Source: Roseinatronobacter sp. S2 (lineage in GTDB: Bacteria > Pseudomonadota > Alphaproteobacteria > Rhodobacterales > Rhodobacteraceae). From it: DNA of 64,000 nucleotides. Below, piece after piece: positions 27,303 to 35,163 of this stretch. Under the pieces are notes generated by a model. It saw nothing but the letters and a program-made list of their open reading frames with translations, was not told the DNA's origin and did no database searches. The DNA is taken from NCBI RefSeq assembly GCF_029581395.1, contig NZ_CP121113.1, positions 1,484,001 through 1,548,000 on the forward strand, given 5' to 3'. The position numbers and the translations under genes were made by a program. Position 1 is the first letter of the stretch. Each line of letters starts with the position of its first letter.

Positions 27303-27533
27303 TCAGGGGTCGTGCAGGTCGGGGTGCAGCGCTGTTTCCAGCACAAACACCCTGATGGCAGAGGCCAGCCCGATATCGCCGCGCGTGGCGTCGATTTGCG
27401 CGGCCAGCACATTCAGCGCCACCCCGCGTTCACGCGCGATGCGGCGGAATTCCCGCCAGAAGATATCTTCCAGCGACACGGATGTGCGATGCCCGCGCAA
27501 TGTCAGCGAATGTTTGACGGGCCGCCCGCTCAT
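27303..27533 (-). CDS. Ribbon-helix-helix domain protein
   Basis: A 76-residue protein of the short alphaproteobacterial RHH family. The beta strand and two helices are seen in HRTSVSLEDIFWREFRRIA (about 15-33) and the following helix. It overlaps the DUF4169 gene by 4 bases and follows fumC. A DNA-binding role is probable from the fold; the target is unknown. Confidence 0.75.
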   Translation of the reverse strand: MSGRPVKHSLTLRGHRTSVSLEDIFWREFRRIARERGVALNVLAAQIDATRGDIGLASAIRVFVLETALHPDLHDP

Positions 27534-27712
27534 GTATCGGGGTCGCGCCTGTGCGCGTCAAGTTCCGCGCGTGCCTTGGCGGTGCGCGCGTCCTGCAAAC
27601 TGCGCTCGGCTTTGCTGCGGCCATGTTTGGCGGCATTGGCATCCGCCATCTGCCGCCCCTTGGCGCGGGCGGTCTGCTTGCGGGCGGTGCGAAGGTTGAT
27701 GATCTGGCTCAT
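27530..27712 (-). CDS. DUF4169 family small basic protein
   Basis: A 60-residue, highly charged protein starting MSQIINLRTARKQTAR, the typical opening of DUF4169 proteins, which are often found next to fumC in alphaproteobacteria. Most of it should be a long Lys/Arg/Ala-rich helix. ATG 27712 was chosen because the family begins there; upstream in-frame codons run into the non-coding gap. Function unknown. Confidence 0.75.
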   Translation of the reverse strand: MSQIINLRTARKQTARAKGRQMADANAAKHGRSKAERSLQDARTAKARAELDAHRRDPDT

Positions 27713-27794
27713 GGTTGCCAAGGTAGCGGTGCAGGGGCAGGGGGCGCAACAAGGAAAGTGGGGGCGACCGAACACCACACGTCAAGATGTGCCC

Positions 27795-27872
27795 GCGCCC
27801 GAACCGAGGGGTGGGCGAGAAGCGCCCGCCCCGTGGGGGCGGTTCGGGCGCTGCCCGTGCGTTGCACGGGCA
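27795..27872. repeat. Long composite stem-loop between DUF4169 gene and fumC
   Basis: A 12-bp perfect outer stem (GCGCCCGAACCG at 27795-27806 with CGGTTCGGGCGC at 27840-27851) encloses a 10-bp inner stem (GGGGTGGGCG with CGCCCGCCCC, one G-U) and a 5-base loop. It abuts a second 9-bp hairpin (TGCCCGTGC-GTT-GCACGGGCA, 27852-27872). Neither is followed by a T-tract in the direction of the flanking genes. It looks like a dispersed palindromic element or a structured RNA. Confidence 0.6.
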
Positions 27873-27979
27873 AAAGTTGTCTTGTCGCCAAGTGATATTT
27901 CATAGCGGGGTTGCGGCGCATTCAGGGGGCATTGCTGGCTGATGTGCCTGTTGGCTATGGTCCCTTGCGCGCAAAGTCA

Positions 27980-27999
27980 GCGCGCCCTTTCGGGCGCGC
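27980..27999 (-). terminator. Hairpin after fumC
   Basis: GCGCGCCC pairs with GGGCGCGC across a TTTC loop, 8 bases beyond the fumC stop codon. The minus strand lacks a clear T-run, so termination efficiency is uncertain. Confidence 0.55.
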
Positions 28000-28007
28000 C
28001 AGACCGT

Positions 28008-29402
28008 TCAGTCCTTAGGGCCGATCATATCCTCTGGCCGCACAACGCGGTCGAAGGTTTCGGCGTCCACAAATCCCAATGCGATGGCTTCTTCCTTCAA
28101 TGTCGTGCCGTTCTTATGCGCGGTCTTGGCCACTTTGGTGGCGTTGTCATAGCCGATGGTGGGCGCAAGTGCTGTGACCAGCATCAGCGATTCCTTCATC
28201 AGGCGGTCGATGCGTTCCACATTTGCGCGGGTGCCCACCACCATGTTATCGGTGAAGCTGGACGCAGCGTCGCCCAGAAGCTGCATGGATTGCAGCACGT
28301 TATAGCTCATCATCGGGTTATAGACGTTCAGCTCAAAATGTCCCTGCGACCCTGCAAAGCCCACCGCCGCATCATTGCCCATGACATGCGCGCACACCAT
28401 GGTCAGTGCCTCGGCCTGTGTGGGGTTGACCTTGCCGGGCATGATGGAACTGCCCGGTTCATTTTCAGGCAGGATCAACTCCCCCAGTCCCGAACGCGGG
28501 CCGGACCCCAGAAGCCGCATGTCATTGGCGATCTTGAACAGTGACCCCGCCACGGTTTTCAGCGCGCCCGAAAACATGACCATCGCATCATGCGCGGCCA
28601 GTGCCTCGAATTTATTGGGGGCGGTGACGAAAGGCAGGCCGGTGATTTTTGCGATATGGGTTGCGACATTCACATCCCAGCCCTTGCGGGTGTTCAACCC
28701 CGTGCCCACAGCCGTGCCGCCCTGTGCCAGCTCATAGATATGGGGCAGGCACATTTCCACGCGCGCTATGCCCATTTTCACCTGATGGGCATAGCCGCCG
28801 AATTCCTGCCCCAGCGTCAGGGGCGTGGCGTCCTGGGTATGCGTGCGCCCGATCTTGATGATATCCTTGAATTCGTCGGATTTCGCGGCGAGTGCTGCAT
28901 GCAGCTTGTGCAGCCCCGGCAACAGCACATCGCGCGCCAGCATGCCGATGGCCACATGCATGGCGGTGGGAAAGGTGTCATTGCTGGACTGGCCCATATT
29001 GCAATGATCATTGGGGTGAACAGGTTTTTTCGACCCCATTTCGCCGCCCAGAATTTCAATCGCGCGGTTCGAGATCACCTCATTCGCGTTCATGTTGGAT
29101 TGGGTGCCTGACCCTGTTTGCCACACCACCAGCGGGAAATTGTCGTCAAACTTGCCTTCAAACACTTCCTGCGCGGCTGTCGTGATGGCGTCCGCCAGTT
29201 CCGCATCCAGCGTGCCTTGTTCGCGGTTGACCAATGCACAGGCCCATTTGACAGCGCCAAGCGCGCGGATGATGGGCACGGGCTGGCGTTCCCAGCCGAT
29301 GGGAAAGTTGATGATGGAGCGCTGCGTCTGCGCGCCCCAATACTTGTCTGCGGGAACGTCAAGCGGGCCGAAACTGTCGGTTTCAGTGCGGGTGGTGGTC
29401 AT
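28008..29402 (-). CDS. fumC: Fumarate hydratase class II
   Basis: A 464-residue iron-independent fumarase of the TCA cycle (fumarate to malate). The family signature [13 protein letters not shown] is present near residue 315, along with [10 protein letters not shown] and the GRTHTQDA block. Length is typical. The gene is followed by DUF4169 and RHH genes on the same strand, a common alphaproteobacterial arrangement. Confidence 0.96.
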   Translation of the reverse strand: MTTTRTETDSFGPLDVPADKYWGAQTQRSIINFPIGWERQPVPIIRALGAVKWACALVNREQGTLDAELADAITTAAQEVFEGKFDDNFPLVVWQTGSGTQSNMNANEVISNRAIEILGGEMGSKKPVHPNDHCNMGQSSNDTFPTAMHVAIGMLARDVLLPGLHKLHAALAAKSDEFKDIIKIGRTHTQDATPLTLGQEFGGYAHQVKMGIARVEMCLPHIYELAQGGTAVGTGLNTRKGWDVNVATHIAKITGLPFVTAPNKFEALAAHDAMVMFSGALKTVAGSLFKIANDMRLLGSGPRSGLGELILPENEPGSSIMPGKVNPTQAEALTMVCAHVMGNDAAVGFAGSQGHFELNVYNPMMSYNVLQSMQLLGDAASSFTDNMVVGTRANVERIDRLMKESLMLVTALAPTIGYDNATKVAKTAHKNGTTLKEEAIALGFVDAETFDRVVRPEDMIGPKD

Positions 29403-29536
29403 GGGCAGGCTCCATTGTCTTGGACAGGATTTGCCCAGTGCTTAGCGGCTTGGCGGGGGGAAATCAATCAGTATGCGATGGCATACTAAGCGGGCTGTGC
29501 GTCGTGCTATGGTCTGAGCGGGGAAGGGTGTGCTGT

Positions 29537-29741
29537 CTTTGGCCTTTTGCTGACATCGGGGAAGCCCCAAGGCGCGGAATCAAGGCCGTAGGCCGCCGCG
29601 CCATAGGTCTGGCCGTCCCGCGGCCCGCCGATTTGGCTGATGGCAGGCCAAGTCCTTGAACGCAGGAATATGCAGCTTGCATAAACTGCGCGTCTCAAAT
29701 GTCGGATCGGCAGACCCCGGCCCACCGATAGCGCGGGCTTT
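29537..29741. repeat. Dispersed 205-bp repeat, copy A
   Basis: This stretch of the 481-base fumC-sspB gap aligns end to end with 61772-61974 on the same strand, with small indels and a last block of 44 identical bases (from AATGTCGGATCGGCAGACCC to GCGGGCTTT). It contains the small palindrome TATGCA-GCT-TGCATA. Short minus-strand frames beginning MGRGLPIRH exist in both copies but diverge by frameshift, so the element is probably non-coding. The remaining parts of the gap (29403-29536 and 29742-29883) show no recognisable feature. Confidence 0.8.
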
Positions 29742-29883
29742 GTCCAAGCGCAAATGATCGTAAAAGACCAGTTCCTGCCGGGCTTGCGGGGTTCAGCTGC
29801 GATGATTCTGCCCGCAAATTTATGATGCGCGGACCTGTTTCCTGCATTCCCGCGACAATGCGCGCGCGGGGGCAGTCCCCTGA

Positions 29884-30351
29884 TTACTTGCGAAACTTGT
29901 CCAGACTGACGACTTCGCCGCTTTTCTCCTCTGACGGGGCGTCTTCCATCATCGGGGCCTCGTCAAAGCTGTCGTCTTCGTCCTCGTCGTCTTCATCGCC
30001 CTGCAATTCGAACCGCAGGCCGAATTCTACCGACGGGTCAACAAATGTCGAAATCGCATCGAAGGGAATATACAGCGGTTCAGGCGAATTGCCGAAATTC
30101 AGCGTGATCGCGAACCCGTCAGGATCGACCACCAGATTGTCGAACCAGTTTTGCACCACAAGCGTGATTTCTTCGGGATAGCGGTCGCGCAGCCAGTCGG
30201 CCATCTGCATGTCAGGGTGGCCGGTATCAACGGTGATGAAGAAATGATGCGCGCCGGGCAGGCCGTTTTGCGCCACACCTTCCATCACGCTGCGGATCAG
30301 GCCGCGCATGGCTTCGTGCATCAAATTGCCGTAATCTATGCCGCGTGTCAT
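29884..30351 (-). CDS. sspB: SspB-type ClpXP adaptor (alphaproteobacterial)
   Basis: A 155-residue adaptor that tethers ssrA-tagged proteins to ClpXP. The core fold (about 1-110, starting MTRGIDYGNLMHEAMRGLIR) is followed by a very acidic linker (GDEDDEDEDD) and a C-terminal tail (VVSLDKFRK) that would dock to ClpX. ATG 30351 was chosen because the family begins there; the frame continues upstream to 30414 through a repeated sequence. The tmRNA gene that encodes the tag lies 183 bases upstream on the same strand. Confidence 0.88.
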   Translation of the reverse strand: MTRGIDYGNLMHEAMRGLIRSVMEGVAQNGLPGAHHFFITVDTGHPDMQMADWLRDRYPEEITLVVQNWFDNLVVDPDGFAITLNFGNSPEPLYIPFDAISTFVDPSVEFGLRFELQGDEDDEDEDDSFDEAPMMEDAPSEEKSGEVVSLDKFRK

Positions 30352-30382
30352 GTCTGGTTCAACCTTCGCATTTTGCCGTGCC

Positions 30383-30417
30383 CCATGTGACGTATTCCAT
30401 GTGACATGTCCCATGTG
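30383..30417. repeat. Three CCATGTG repeats with 14-base period upstream of sspB
   Basis: CCATGTG occurs at 30383, 30397 and 30411, exactly 14 bases apart; the first two copies continue as CCATGTGAC. The cluster lies 32-66 bases upstream of the sspB start. It could be a regulator-binding array or a slipped-strand expansion. Confidence 0.5.
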
Positions 30418-30534
30418 CCTTGCTTTTGCAGCATAAGCAAATCATCCCCGAATGAAAGAGGGGGGACGCGCTTTTTGCCACTTTTTGCCAGCCGCCTGCC
30501 ATTCGTGCAAAGACGTCGTCAAAGTTGGCTATAT

Positions 30535-30853
30535 GTATGAAAATGCAGGCTTCTGTTGCCAGGTGCCTGCGAACCCCGCCTTACGCGGCTAAGCGCAAGG
30601 GCTTAAGTTTCGGTTTGGTTACTGCTTACGCAGCAACTGCTACCGGAGCACGGTTGTCATTTGCAACTGTACGATTTGCACCGATAACGGTGGTGGCTCA
30701 CCGAGACAAAGCTAACCCCTTTAGACGTTCGTCGATCCTGTTTCGGCCCCATTGTCCCCAAATGAAGGATGAATGGTGGAGCCGCCGGGTACCGCCCCCG
30801 GGTCCGATCCGCTTATTACGAGCGCGTTTATGTCCATAGTCCCTTGCGGAACA
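30535..30853 (-). ncRNA. ssrA: Circularly permuted two-piece tmRNA (alphaproteobacterial type)
   Basis: Read on the minus strand, the acceptor piece comes first (about 30853-30774). It has a T-arm-like segment and ends in GGCGGCTCCACCA, the CCA being at 30776-30774. A short intervening segment (30773-30751) follows, then the coding piece begins GGGGCCGAAACAGGATCGAC at 30750. The tag frame at 30664-30626 encodes ANDNRAPVAVAA and a TAA stop, with GCA as resume codon. The coding piece ends near a GCAGGC/GCCTGC hairpin and TTTTC at about 30535. The permuted order is the known alphaproteobacterial form. Exact mature ends are estimated. Confidence 0.93.
30626..30664 (-). other. tmRNA proteolysis-tag reading frame
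   Basis: Twelve codons plus TAA on the minus strand read ANDNRAPVAVAA. The AND/AADN-like start and small hydrophobic AA end are what SspB and ClpX recognise. A plus-strand frame across the same DNA is a shadow. Confidence 0.93.
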
Positions 30854-30858
30854 TGCCT

Positions 30859-30887
30859 AATGTAGGGGGCGACGGGCGCGGATGCAA
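30859..30887 (-). promoter_or_regulatory. ssrA promoter
   Basis: On the minus strand TTGCAT (30887-30882), a 17-base spacer and TACATT (30864-30859) form a near-consensus sigma-70 promoter, placing the start just before the acceptor piece. Confidence 0.7.
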
Positions 30888-30988
30888 GGGGCGTGACGCG
30901 ATGCATCGCGCGATCATCGGTTCTGGATTGGCGCGCATGACGGGCGATTGCGACAGTTTCTTAAGCAGTTCCCCGACTGCGGCATGGG

Positions 30989-31540
30989 TCACATCGCCGC
31001 AGCCGCGCGTGCGGCCTGATCATAGGCCCCTGACAACGTGCGCAGCATGGCCGCCATGCGGCTGATATCGGCAGGGTCATGGCCCATCTGGCGGGCGGCG
31101 CGCACGACCAGCGCTTCGCGGATTTCGGCGTAGCGGGTGCACAGCGCCTGCCCTTCGTCGGTTATGGCCACGGTTTTTTCCTTGCCCGTGCGCCCTGTCC
31201 TGACCAGCCCGTGCTGCACCAGTTTGCGGATGGCGTAATTGGCCAGATGCGTGTCCTCAATATTCAGCACAAGGCAGATATCTGCCAGCGTCTTGGTGCG
31301 GTCGCGGTGGTTGACCAGATGCACGATCAGCACGTCCAGCGGTGACAAGCCCGGCATGCCTGCGGCGGTCATGCAGCGCACCATCCAGCGTTGAAAGGCA
31401 TTATTGGCCATGGTCAGGGCAAATTCCAGTTCGGACAGCGCAGGCAGGGACGAATTCGCCAGATGCGCCGAGCTGACGACCGGCCCGATATCTGCGGGAA
31501 AGCTGTCATGTTGCGGTGCGGTATCAGGGGGGCGCGTCAT
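30989..31540 (-). CDS. MarR-type winged-helix regulator of the oxoprolinase locus
   Basis: A 183-residue protein with a helical dimerisation segment (about 40-75) and a winged helix (about 75-140; LADICLVLNIEDTHLANYAIRKLV, described from LADICLVLNI, then the wing TGRTGKEKTVAITDEG). ATG 31540 was chosen because AGGATG lies upstream; an ATG at 31615 would read through the operator palindrome. It diverges from pxpB and the 14-bp-arm palindrome at 31576-31609 lies between them, so it probably controls both units. Confidence 0.8.
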   Translation of the reverse strand: MTRPPDTAPQHDSFPADIGPVVSSAHLANSSLPALSELEFALTMANNAFQRWMVRCMTAAGMPGLSPLDVLIVHLVNHRDRTKTLADICLVLNIEDTHLANYAIRKLVQHGLVRTGRTGKEKTVAITDEGQALCTRYAEIREALVVRAARQMGHDPADISRMAAMLRTLSGAYDQAARAAAAM

Positions 31541-31575
31541 GGGATTACATCCTGTCAGGGGCGGAGCGTGAGAGA

Positions 31576-31609
31576 TACATTGACAATTTGACGATAAATT
31601 GTCAATGTA
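31576..31609. promoter_or_regulatory. Perfect palindromic operator between marR-type gene and pxpB
   Basis: Arms TACATTGACAATTT and AAATTGTCAATGTA are perfectly complementary over 14 bases with a 6-base spacer. The site is AT-rich in a GC-rich genome, 30 bases from the pxpB GTG and 36 bases from the regulator's ATG. It is the most symmetrical non-hairpin element in the window and fits a dimeric winged-helix repressor. Confidence 0.8.
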
Positions 31610-31638
31610 ATGCAAGCGAGTAAAGGGAAGGGGCTTGT

Positions 31639-32409
31639 GTGGCCGACATTACCGACATTACCGACATAGGCGATGCGGCCGCGGGCCTGCCGTCGATCAA
31701 GTCGATTGGCGTCGATGGGCTGCTGGTCAGCTTCGGGTCGCAGCTGAACGAGGCTGCAAACCGTGCGGCGCTGGCGTTTCGCGCCGCGATCGAGGCGGAA
31801 GACCTGTCAGCGGTTGTGGAAACGGCAACCTCGCTTACGTCAACTTATCTGCGCTTTGATCTGGACGGTGCGGATCATGCGCAGTTGCGTCGCAAGCTTG
31901 CCGATATGCTTGCGCATCGCGACTGGTATCAGGCCCCGTTGCCCCAAGGGCGCAGGCTATGGCATGTGCCAGCGGTGTTTGGCACCGATCTTGCACCGCA
32001 GCTTGATGATGCCGCCGAACTGGCGGGCCTGTCGGCCAAGGACGCAATCGCCGCGATCTGTGCTGCCCCTTTGCGTGTGCAGACCATTGGTTTCGCGCCG
32101 GGCCAGCCATACTTGGGCGAATTGCCGCCCGAATGGGACATTCCGCGCCAGACCAGCCTGACACCGCGCGTGCCCGAAGGGGCATTGGCGGTGGCCATTC
32201 GCCAGATGGTGCTGTTTTCCGTCAGCACACCCACAGGCTGGCGTCATGTCGGCCAGACGGCGCTGCGGCTGTTCCGGCCGGACCAGCCCGACCCGTTTGT
32301 GCTGCGCCCTGGCGACGAGGTGGTCTTCAAGCCTGTCACGCGCGAAGAATATGAAAACATCCGCCAGAGCGATGACGCGGGCGGTGCCGTGTCGGAGAAG
32401 CTGGGCTGA
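31639..32409 (+). CDS. pxpB: 5-oxoprolinase subunit B (KipI-like)
   Basis: A 256-residue KipI-family protein. The cyclophilin-like C-terminal part includes TIGFAPGQPYLGELP and TPRVPEGALAVA, hallmarks of the family. The GTG at 31639 follows GGGAAGGGG by a short spacer, after a run of repeated GAC-ATT codons. With PxpC and PxpA it opens 5-oxo-L-proline to glutamate using ATP. It overlaps pxpC by one base (TGATG). Confidence 0.9.
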   Translation: MADITDITDIGDAAAGLPSIKSIGVDGLLVSFGSQLNEAANRAALAFRAAIEAEDLSAVVETATSLTSTYLRFDLDGADHAQLRRKLADMLAHRDWYQAPLPQGRRLWHVPAVFGTDLAPQLDDAAELAGLSAKDAIAAICAAPLRVQTIGFAPGQPYLGELPPEWDIPRQTSLTPRVPEGALAVAIRQMVLFSVSTPTGWRHVGQTALRLFRPDQPDPFVLRPGDEVVFKPVTREEYENIRQSDDAGGAVSEKLG

Positions 32410-33428
32410 TGGCAGGGATCACGGTGCAACGCGCAGGGCCGGGGGTCACGCTTCAGGATCGTGGCCGCGCGGGATATCTGGCGCAGGGCCTGTCACGCGG
32501 CGGTGCGGCTGATCTGCTGGCACTTGCAGAAGGGGCGGCGTTGCTGGGGCAGGATGACAGTTTCGCGGCGATCGAAGTGGCGGGCAGTTTTGTGACCTTT
32601 CAGGTGTCCGACCCTGTGCGCATTGCGCTGACGGGCGCACCGATGCGCGCGCACTGTGATGGGGCGGCGCTGGCATGGAATGCCAGCCACATGCTGCCCG
32701 CAGGGGCCACGCTGGATCTGGCAGGCAGTGCGGGCGGCTACAGCTATGTGCATATCGGCGGCGGGATTGATGCGGATGTGATGCTTGGCGCGCGCTCCGC
32801 GCATCTTGCGGCGGGCGTGGGGCGGATGCTGGCAGACGGGGACAACCTGACGACCGGTGCTGACAATGGCACACGCGTGGGCCAGACATTCACGCCTTTG
32901 CCGCGCTTCGATGGCGGCACCTTGCGGTTGGTGCAAACCCCGCAAACGCGGCTGTTTGCGCAGGCGGAACTTGCGCGGTTTCAAGACACCACCTTTTGCA
33001 AGGATGCACGTGGCAACCGTATGGGCCAGCGGCTGGTGTGTGACGGTGCGGGGTTTGGTCTGGATGCGGGCCTGAATATTCTGTCGGAAACCATTGTTCC
33101 GGGGGATGTGCAGATCACGGGTGACGGTGCGCCGTTTGTGCTGCTGGCCGAATGCCAGACAACGGGCGGTTATCCACGCATTGGCACGGTGCTGCCGTGC
33201 GATCTGCCGCGACTGGTGCAGGCCCCGCAGGGCGCTGCGCTGAAATTCGCCTTTGTCGATCTGGAACAGGCCGTGGCGCTGGAACGCGCAGAGGGGGCGC
33301 GCCGTGCCGGATTGCGCGGTGGTCTGCGCCCGATGATCCGCGACCCGCATGACATGGCCGATCTTCTGGCCTATCAATTGATCAGCGGCGTCACGCGCGG
33401 CGATGATCTGGAAAGGGAAATGCCATGA
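32409..33428 (+). CDS. pxpC: 5-oxoprolinase subunit C (KipA-like, biotin-dependent carboxylase-like fold)
   Basis: A 339-residue KipA-family protein with the typical opening GPGVTLQDRGRAGYLAQGLSRGG (start quoted as GPGVTLQDRGRAGYLAQG) and the late block LAECQTTGGYPRIGTV. It partners PxpB. Its stop overlaps the pxpA start by 4 bases. Confidence 0.9.
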   Translation: MAGITVQRAGPGVTLQDRGRAGYLAQGLSRGGAADLLALAEGAALLGQDDSFAAIEVAGSFVTFQVSDPVRIALTGAPMRAHCDGAALAWNASHMLPAGATLDLAGSAGGYSYVHIGGGIDADVMLGARSAHLAAGVGRMLADGDNLTTGADNGTRVGQTFTPLPRFDGGTLRLVQTPQTRLFAQAELARFQDTTFCKDARGNRMGQRLVCDGAGFGLDAGLNILSETIVPGDVQITGDGAPFVLLAECQTTGGYPRIGTVLPCDLPRLVQAPQGAALKFAFVDLEQAVALERAEGARRAGLRGGLRPMIRDPHDMADLLAYQLISGVTRGDDLEREMP

Positions 33429-34201
33429 TCACACGGATAGACCTGAATGCAGATATGGGCGAAAGTTTCGGCCCGTGGCCCATGGGCGCGGATGCAGACC
33501 TGCTGAAGGTGATCACCTCGGCCAATATCGCATGCGGATTTCATGCGGGCGACCCCGATGTGATGGCGCAGGCGATGGGGCTGGCGGTGGAAAACAGGGT
33601 GGGGATCGGCGCGCATCCGGGCTTGCCGGACCTGCAAGGTTTCGGGCGGCGGCGCATGCAGATCGCACCTGTTGAGGCGCGCAATCTGGTGGCCTATCAA
33701 CTGGGTGCCGCGCAGGCCATGGCGCGTCAGGCAGGCGGGCAGGTGCGCCATCTGAAACTGCATGGCGCACTGGCCAATATGGCCGCCGAGGATGAAGCCC
33801 TTGCGCGCGCCTGCTATGAAGCGGCATTGGCCGTTGATCCGCAGATCATCCTGATGGTGATTTCCGGCACCGCACAGGCCGTTGCGGCCCGCGCCCTTGG
33901 CGCGCGCATGGCATCCGAGATTTTTGCCGACCGCGCCTATACCGAGCAGGGGCTGTTGATGGACCGCAAGCTGCCCGGCGCGGTGATCCATGATCCCGAA
34001 CAGGTTTGTGCGCGTATTCTGGCCATGCTGAAGGCGGGTGCGATTATCACGGCGCAGGGCACGCATTTGCCCGCGCAGATCGACACCATCTGCCTGCATG
34101 GCGACACAGACGGTGCCGTGGCGCTGGCCCATGCGTTGCATGCGGGCTTAAGGGCGGCGGGTATCAGCGTGCAGCCCTTTGACGGTGCGCGCGCGCTGTG
34201 A
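33425..34201 (+). CDS. pxpA: 5-oxoprolinase subunit A (LamB/YcsF family)
   Basis: A 258-residue YcsF-family protein. The characteristic N-terminus IDLNADMGESFGPW and the SANIACGFHAGDP metal/active-site block are intact, with HPGLPDLQGFGRR and KLHGAL following. It completes the PxpABC 5-oxoprolinase. The stop overlaps the GTG of the downstream LysR gene. Confidence 0.95.
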   Translation: MITRIDLNADMGESFGPWPMGADADLLKVITSANIACGFHAGDPDVMAQAMGLAVENRVGIGAHPGLPDLQGFGRRRMQIAPVEARNLVAYQLGAAQAMARQAGGQVRHLKLHGALANMAAEDEALARACYEAALAVDPQIILMVISGTAQAVAARALGARMASEIFADRAYTEQGLLMDRKLPGAVIHDPEQVCARILAMLKAGAIITAQGTHLPAQIDTICLHGDTDGAVALAHALHAGLRAAGISVQPFDGARAL

Positions 34202-35058
34202 CGCTGGACCAGTTACAGACGTTTCTTTGGGTTGCGCGCTTGCAGGGCGTGCGCCGCGCCGCCGAACAGATGAATATTTCGCAACCCGCAGTGACCGCGC
34301 GCTTGCAGGCCCTTGAGGACACGCTTCAGGTCAAACTGTTTGAACGCACGACACGCGGGGTGGTGCTGACACGCGAAGGCGAGTTGCTGCGCGGATATGC
34401 CGAGCAGATTATCTTTGTGCAGGAAGAAATCCGCCAGCGTGTCAGTGACCCAACGGGACTGGAAGGGTTGTTTCGTGTCGGCGCGTCGGAAACCATAGCC
34501 GAAACATGGCTGCCCCGTTTTCTGGAAGGGCTAAGCCGACAATACCCGCGCCTGAATCTGGAACTGACCGTCGATATATCTTTCAACCTGCGCGAGGCGC
34601 TGCTGGCGCGCCAGCTTGATCTGGCCCTGCTTATGGGGCCTGTATCGGCCTATTCGGTCAATAATGTTGCGCTGCCCAGTTTTGAATTGGGCTGGTATCG
34701 GGCGGCCAAAGGCGGACCGCCCGATTTTCTGAAAACGCCTGTCATCAGCTATGCGCGCAACACCCGCCCTTATCGTGAACTGGTCGAGGAATTAGGCAAA
34801 CGCCACGGCCCGGGCGTGCGGGTGTTCAGCTGTGCGTCGCTGTCGGCCAGTATCCAGATGATTGCATCGGGTATCGGGGTCGGGCCGATCCCGAATGCAC
34901 TGGCGCAGGACCGTGTCACGTCTGGGCAATTATGCCGTTTCGACCCCGGCTGGACCCCGTCATCGCTGGATTTCACGGCATCCTGGATGGCAGAGCCGCG
35001 CAATTCACTGGCTGAACGCTGCGCGCATTTCGCAGCAGAAGTGGCACGGCTTTGGTGA
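34198..35058 (+). CDS. LysR-family regulator inside the oxoprolinase/TRAP locus
   Basis: A 286-residue LysR protein beginning at GTG 34198, overlapping pxpA by 4 bases. The N-terminal winged helix includes QGVRRAAEQMNISQPAVTAR and ends at about residue 60; the effector domain follows. Translational coupling to pxpA means it rises with the enzyme genes. A candidate operator (35081-35100) lies between it and the next genes. Confidence 0.87.
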   Translation: MTLDQLQTFLWVARLQGVRRAAEQMNISQPAVTARLQALEDTLQVKLFERTTRGVVLTREGELLRGYAEQIIFVQEEIRQRVSDPTGLEGLFRVGASETIAETWLPRFLEGLSRQYPRLNLELTVDISFNLREALLARQLDLALLMGPVSAYSVNNVALPSFELGWYRAAKGGPPDFLKTPVISYARNTRPYRELVEELGKRHGPGVRVFSCASLSASIQMIASGIGVGPIPNALAQDRVTSGQLCRFDPGWTPSSLDFTASWMAEPRNSLAERCAHFAAEVARLW

Positions 35059-35080
35059 TCACCTGAATTGATCATCAAGT

Positions 35081-35100
35081 ATCAAAAATTACGATTTGAT
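35081..35100. promoter_or_regulatory. Candidate LysR operator before the cyclase/TRAP genes
   Basis: ATCAAA-N8-TTTGAT is a perfect inverted repeat, flanked by further symmetry (GTATCA and TGATAC). It lies in an AT-rich patch between the LysR stop and the downstream gene, suggesting a second promoter for the TRAP segment. Confidence 0.5.
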
Positions 35101-35163
35101 CTGATACAACTTATCCGCAACCATCCCCCATAACGGCGCATGACAACAAGCAGGGGGGCGGGC

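Noticed and set aside
30525..30839. 104-codon plus-strand frame
   Set aside because: It lies antisense to the permuted tmRNA; the tag frame and CCA-ended acceptor on the minus strand explain the sequence.
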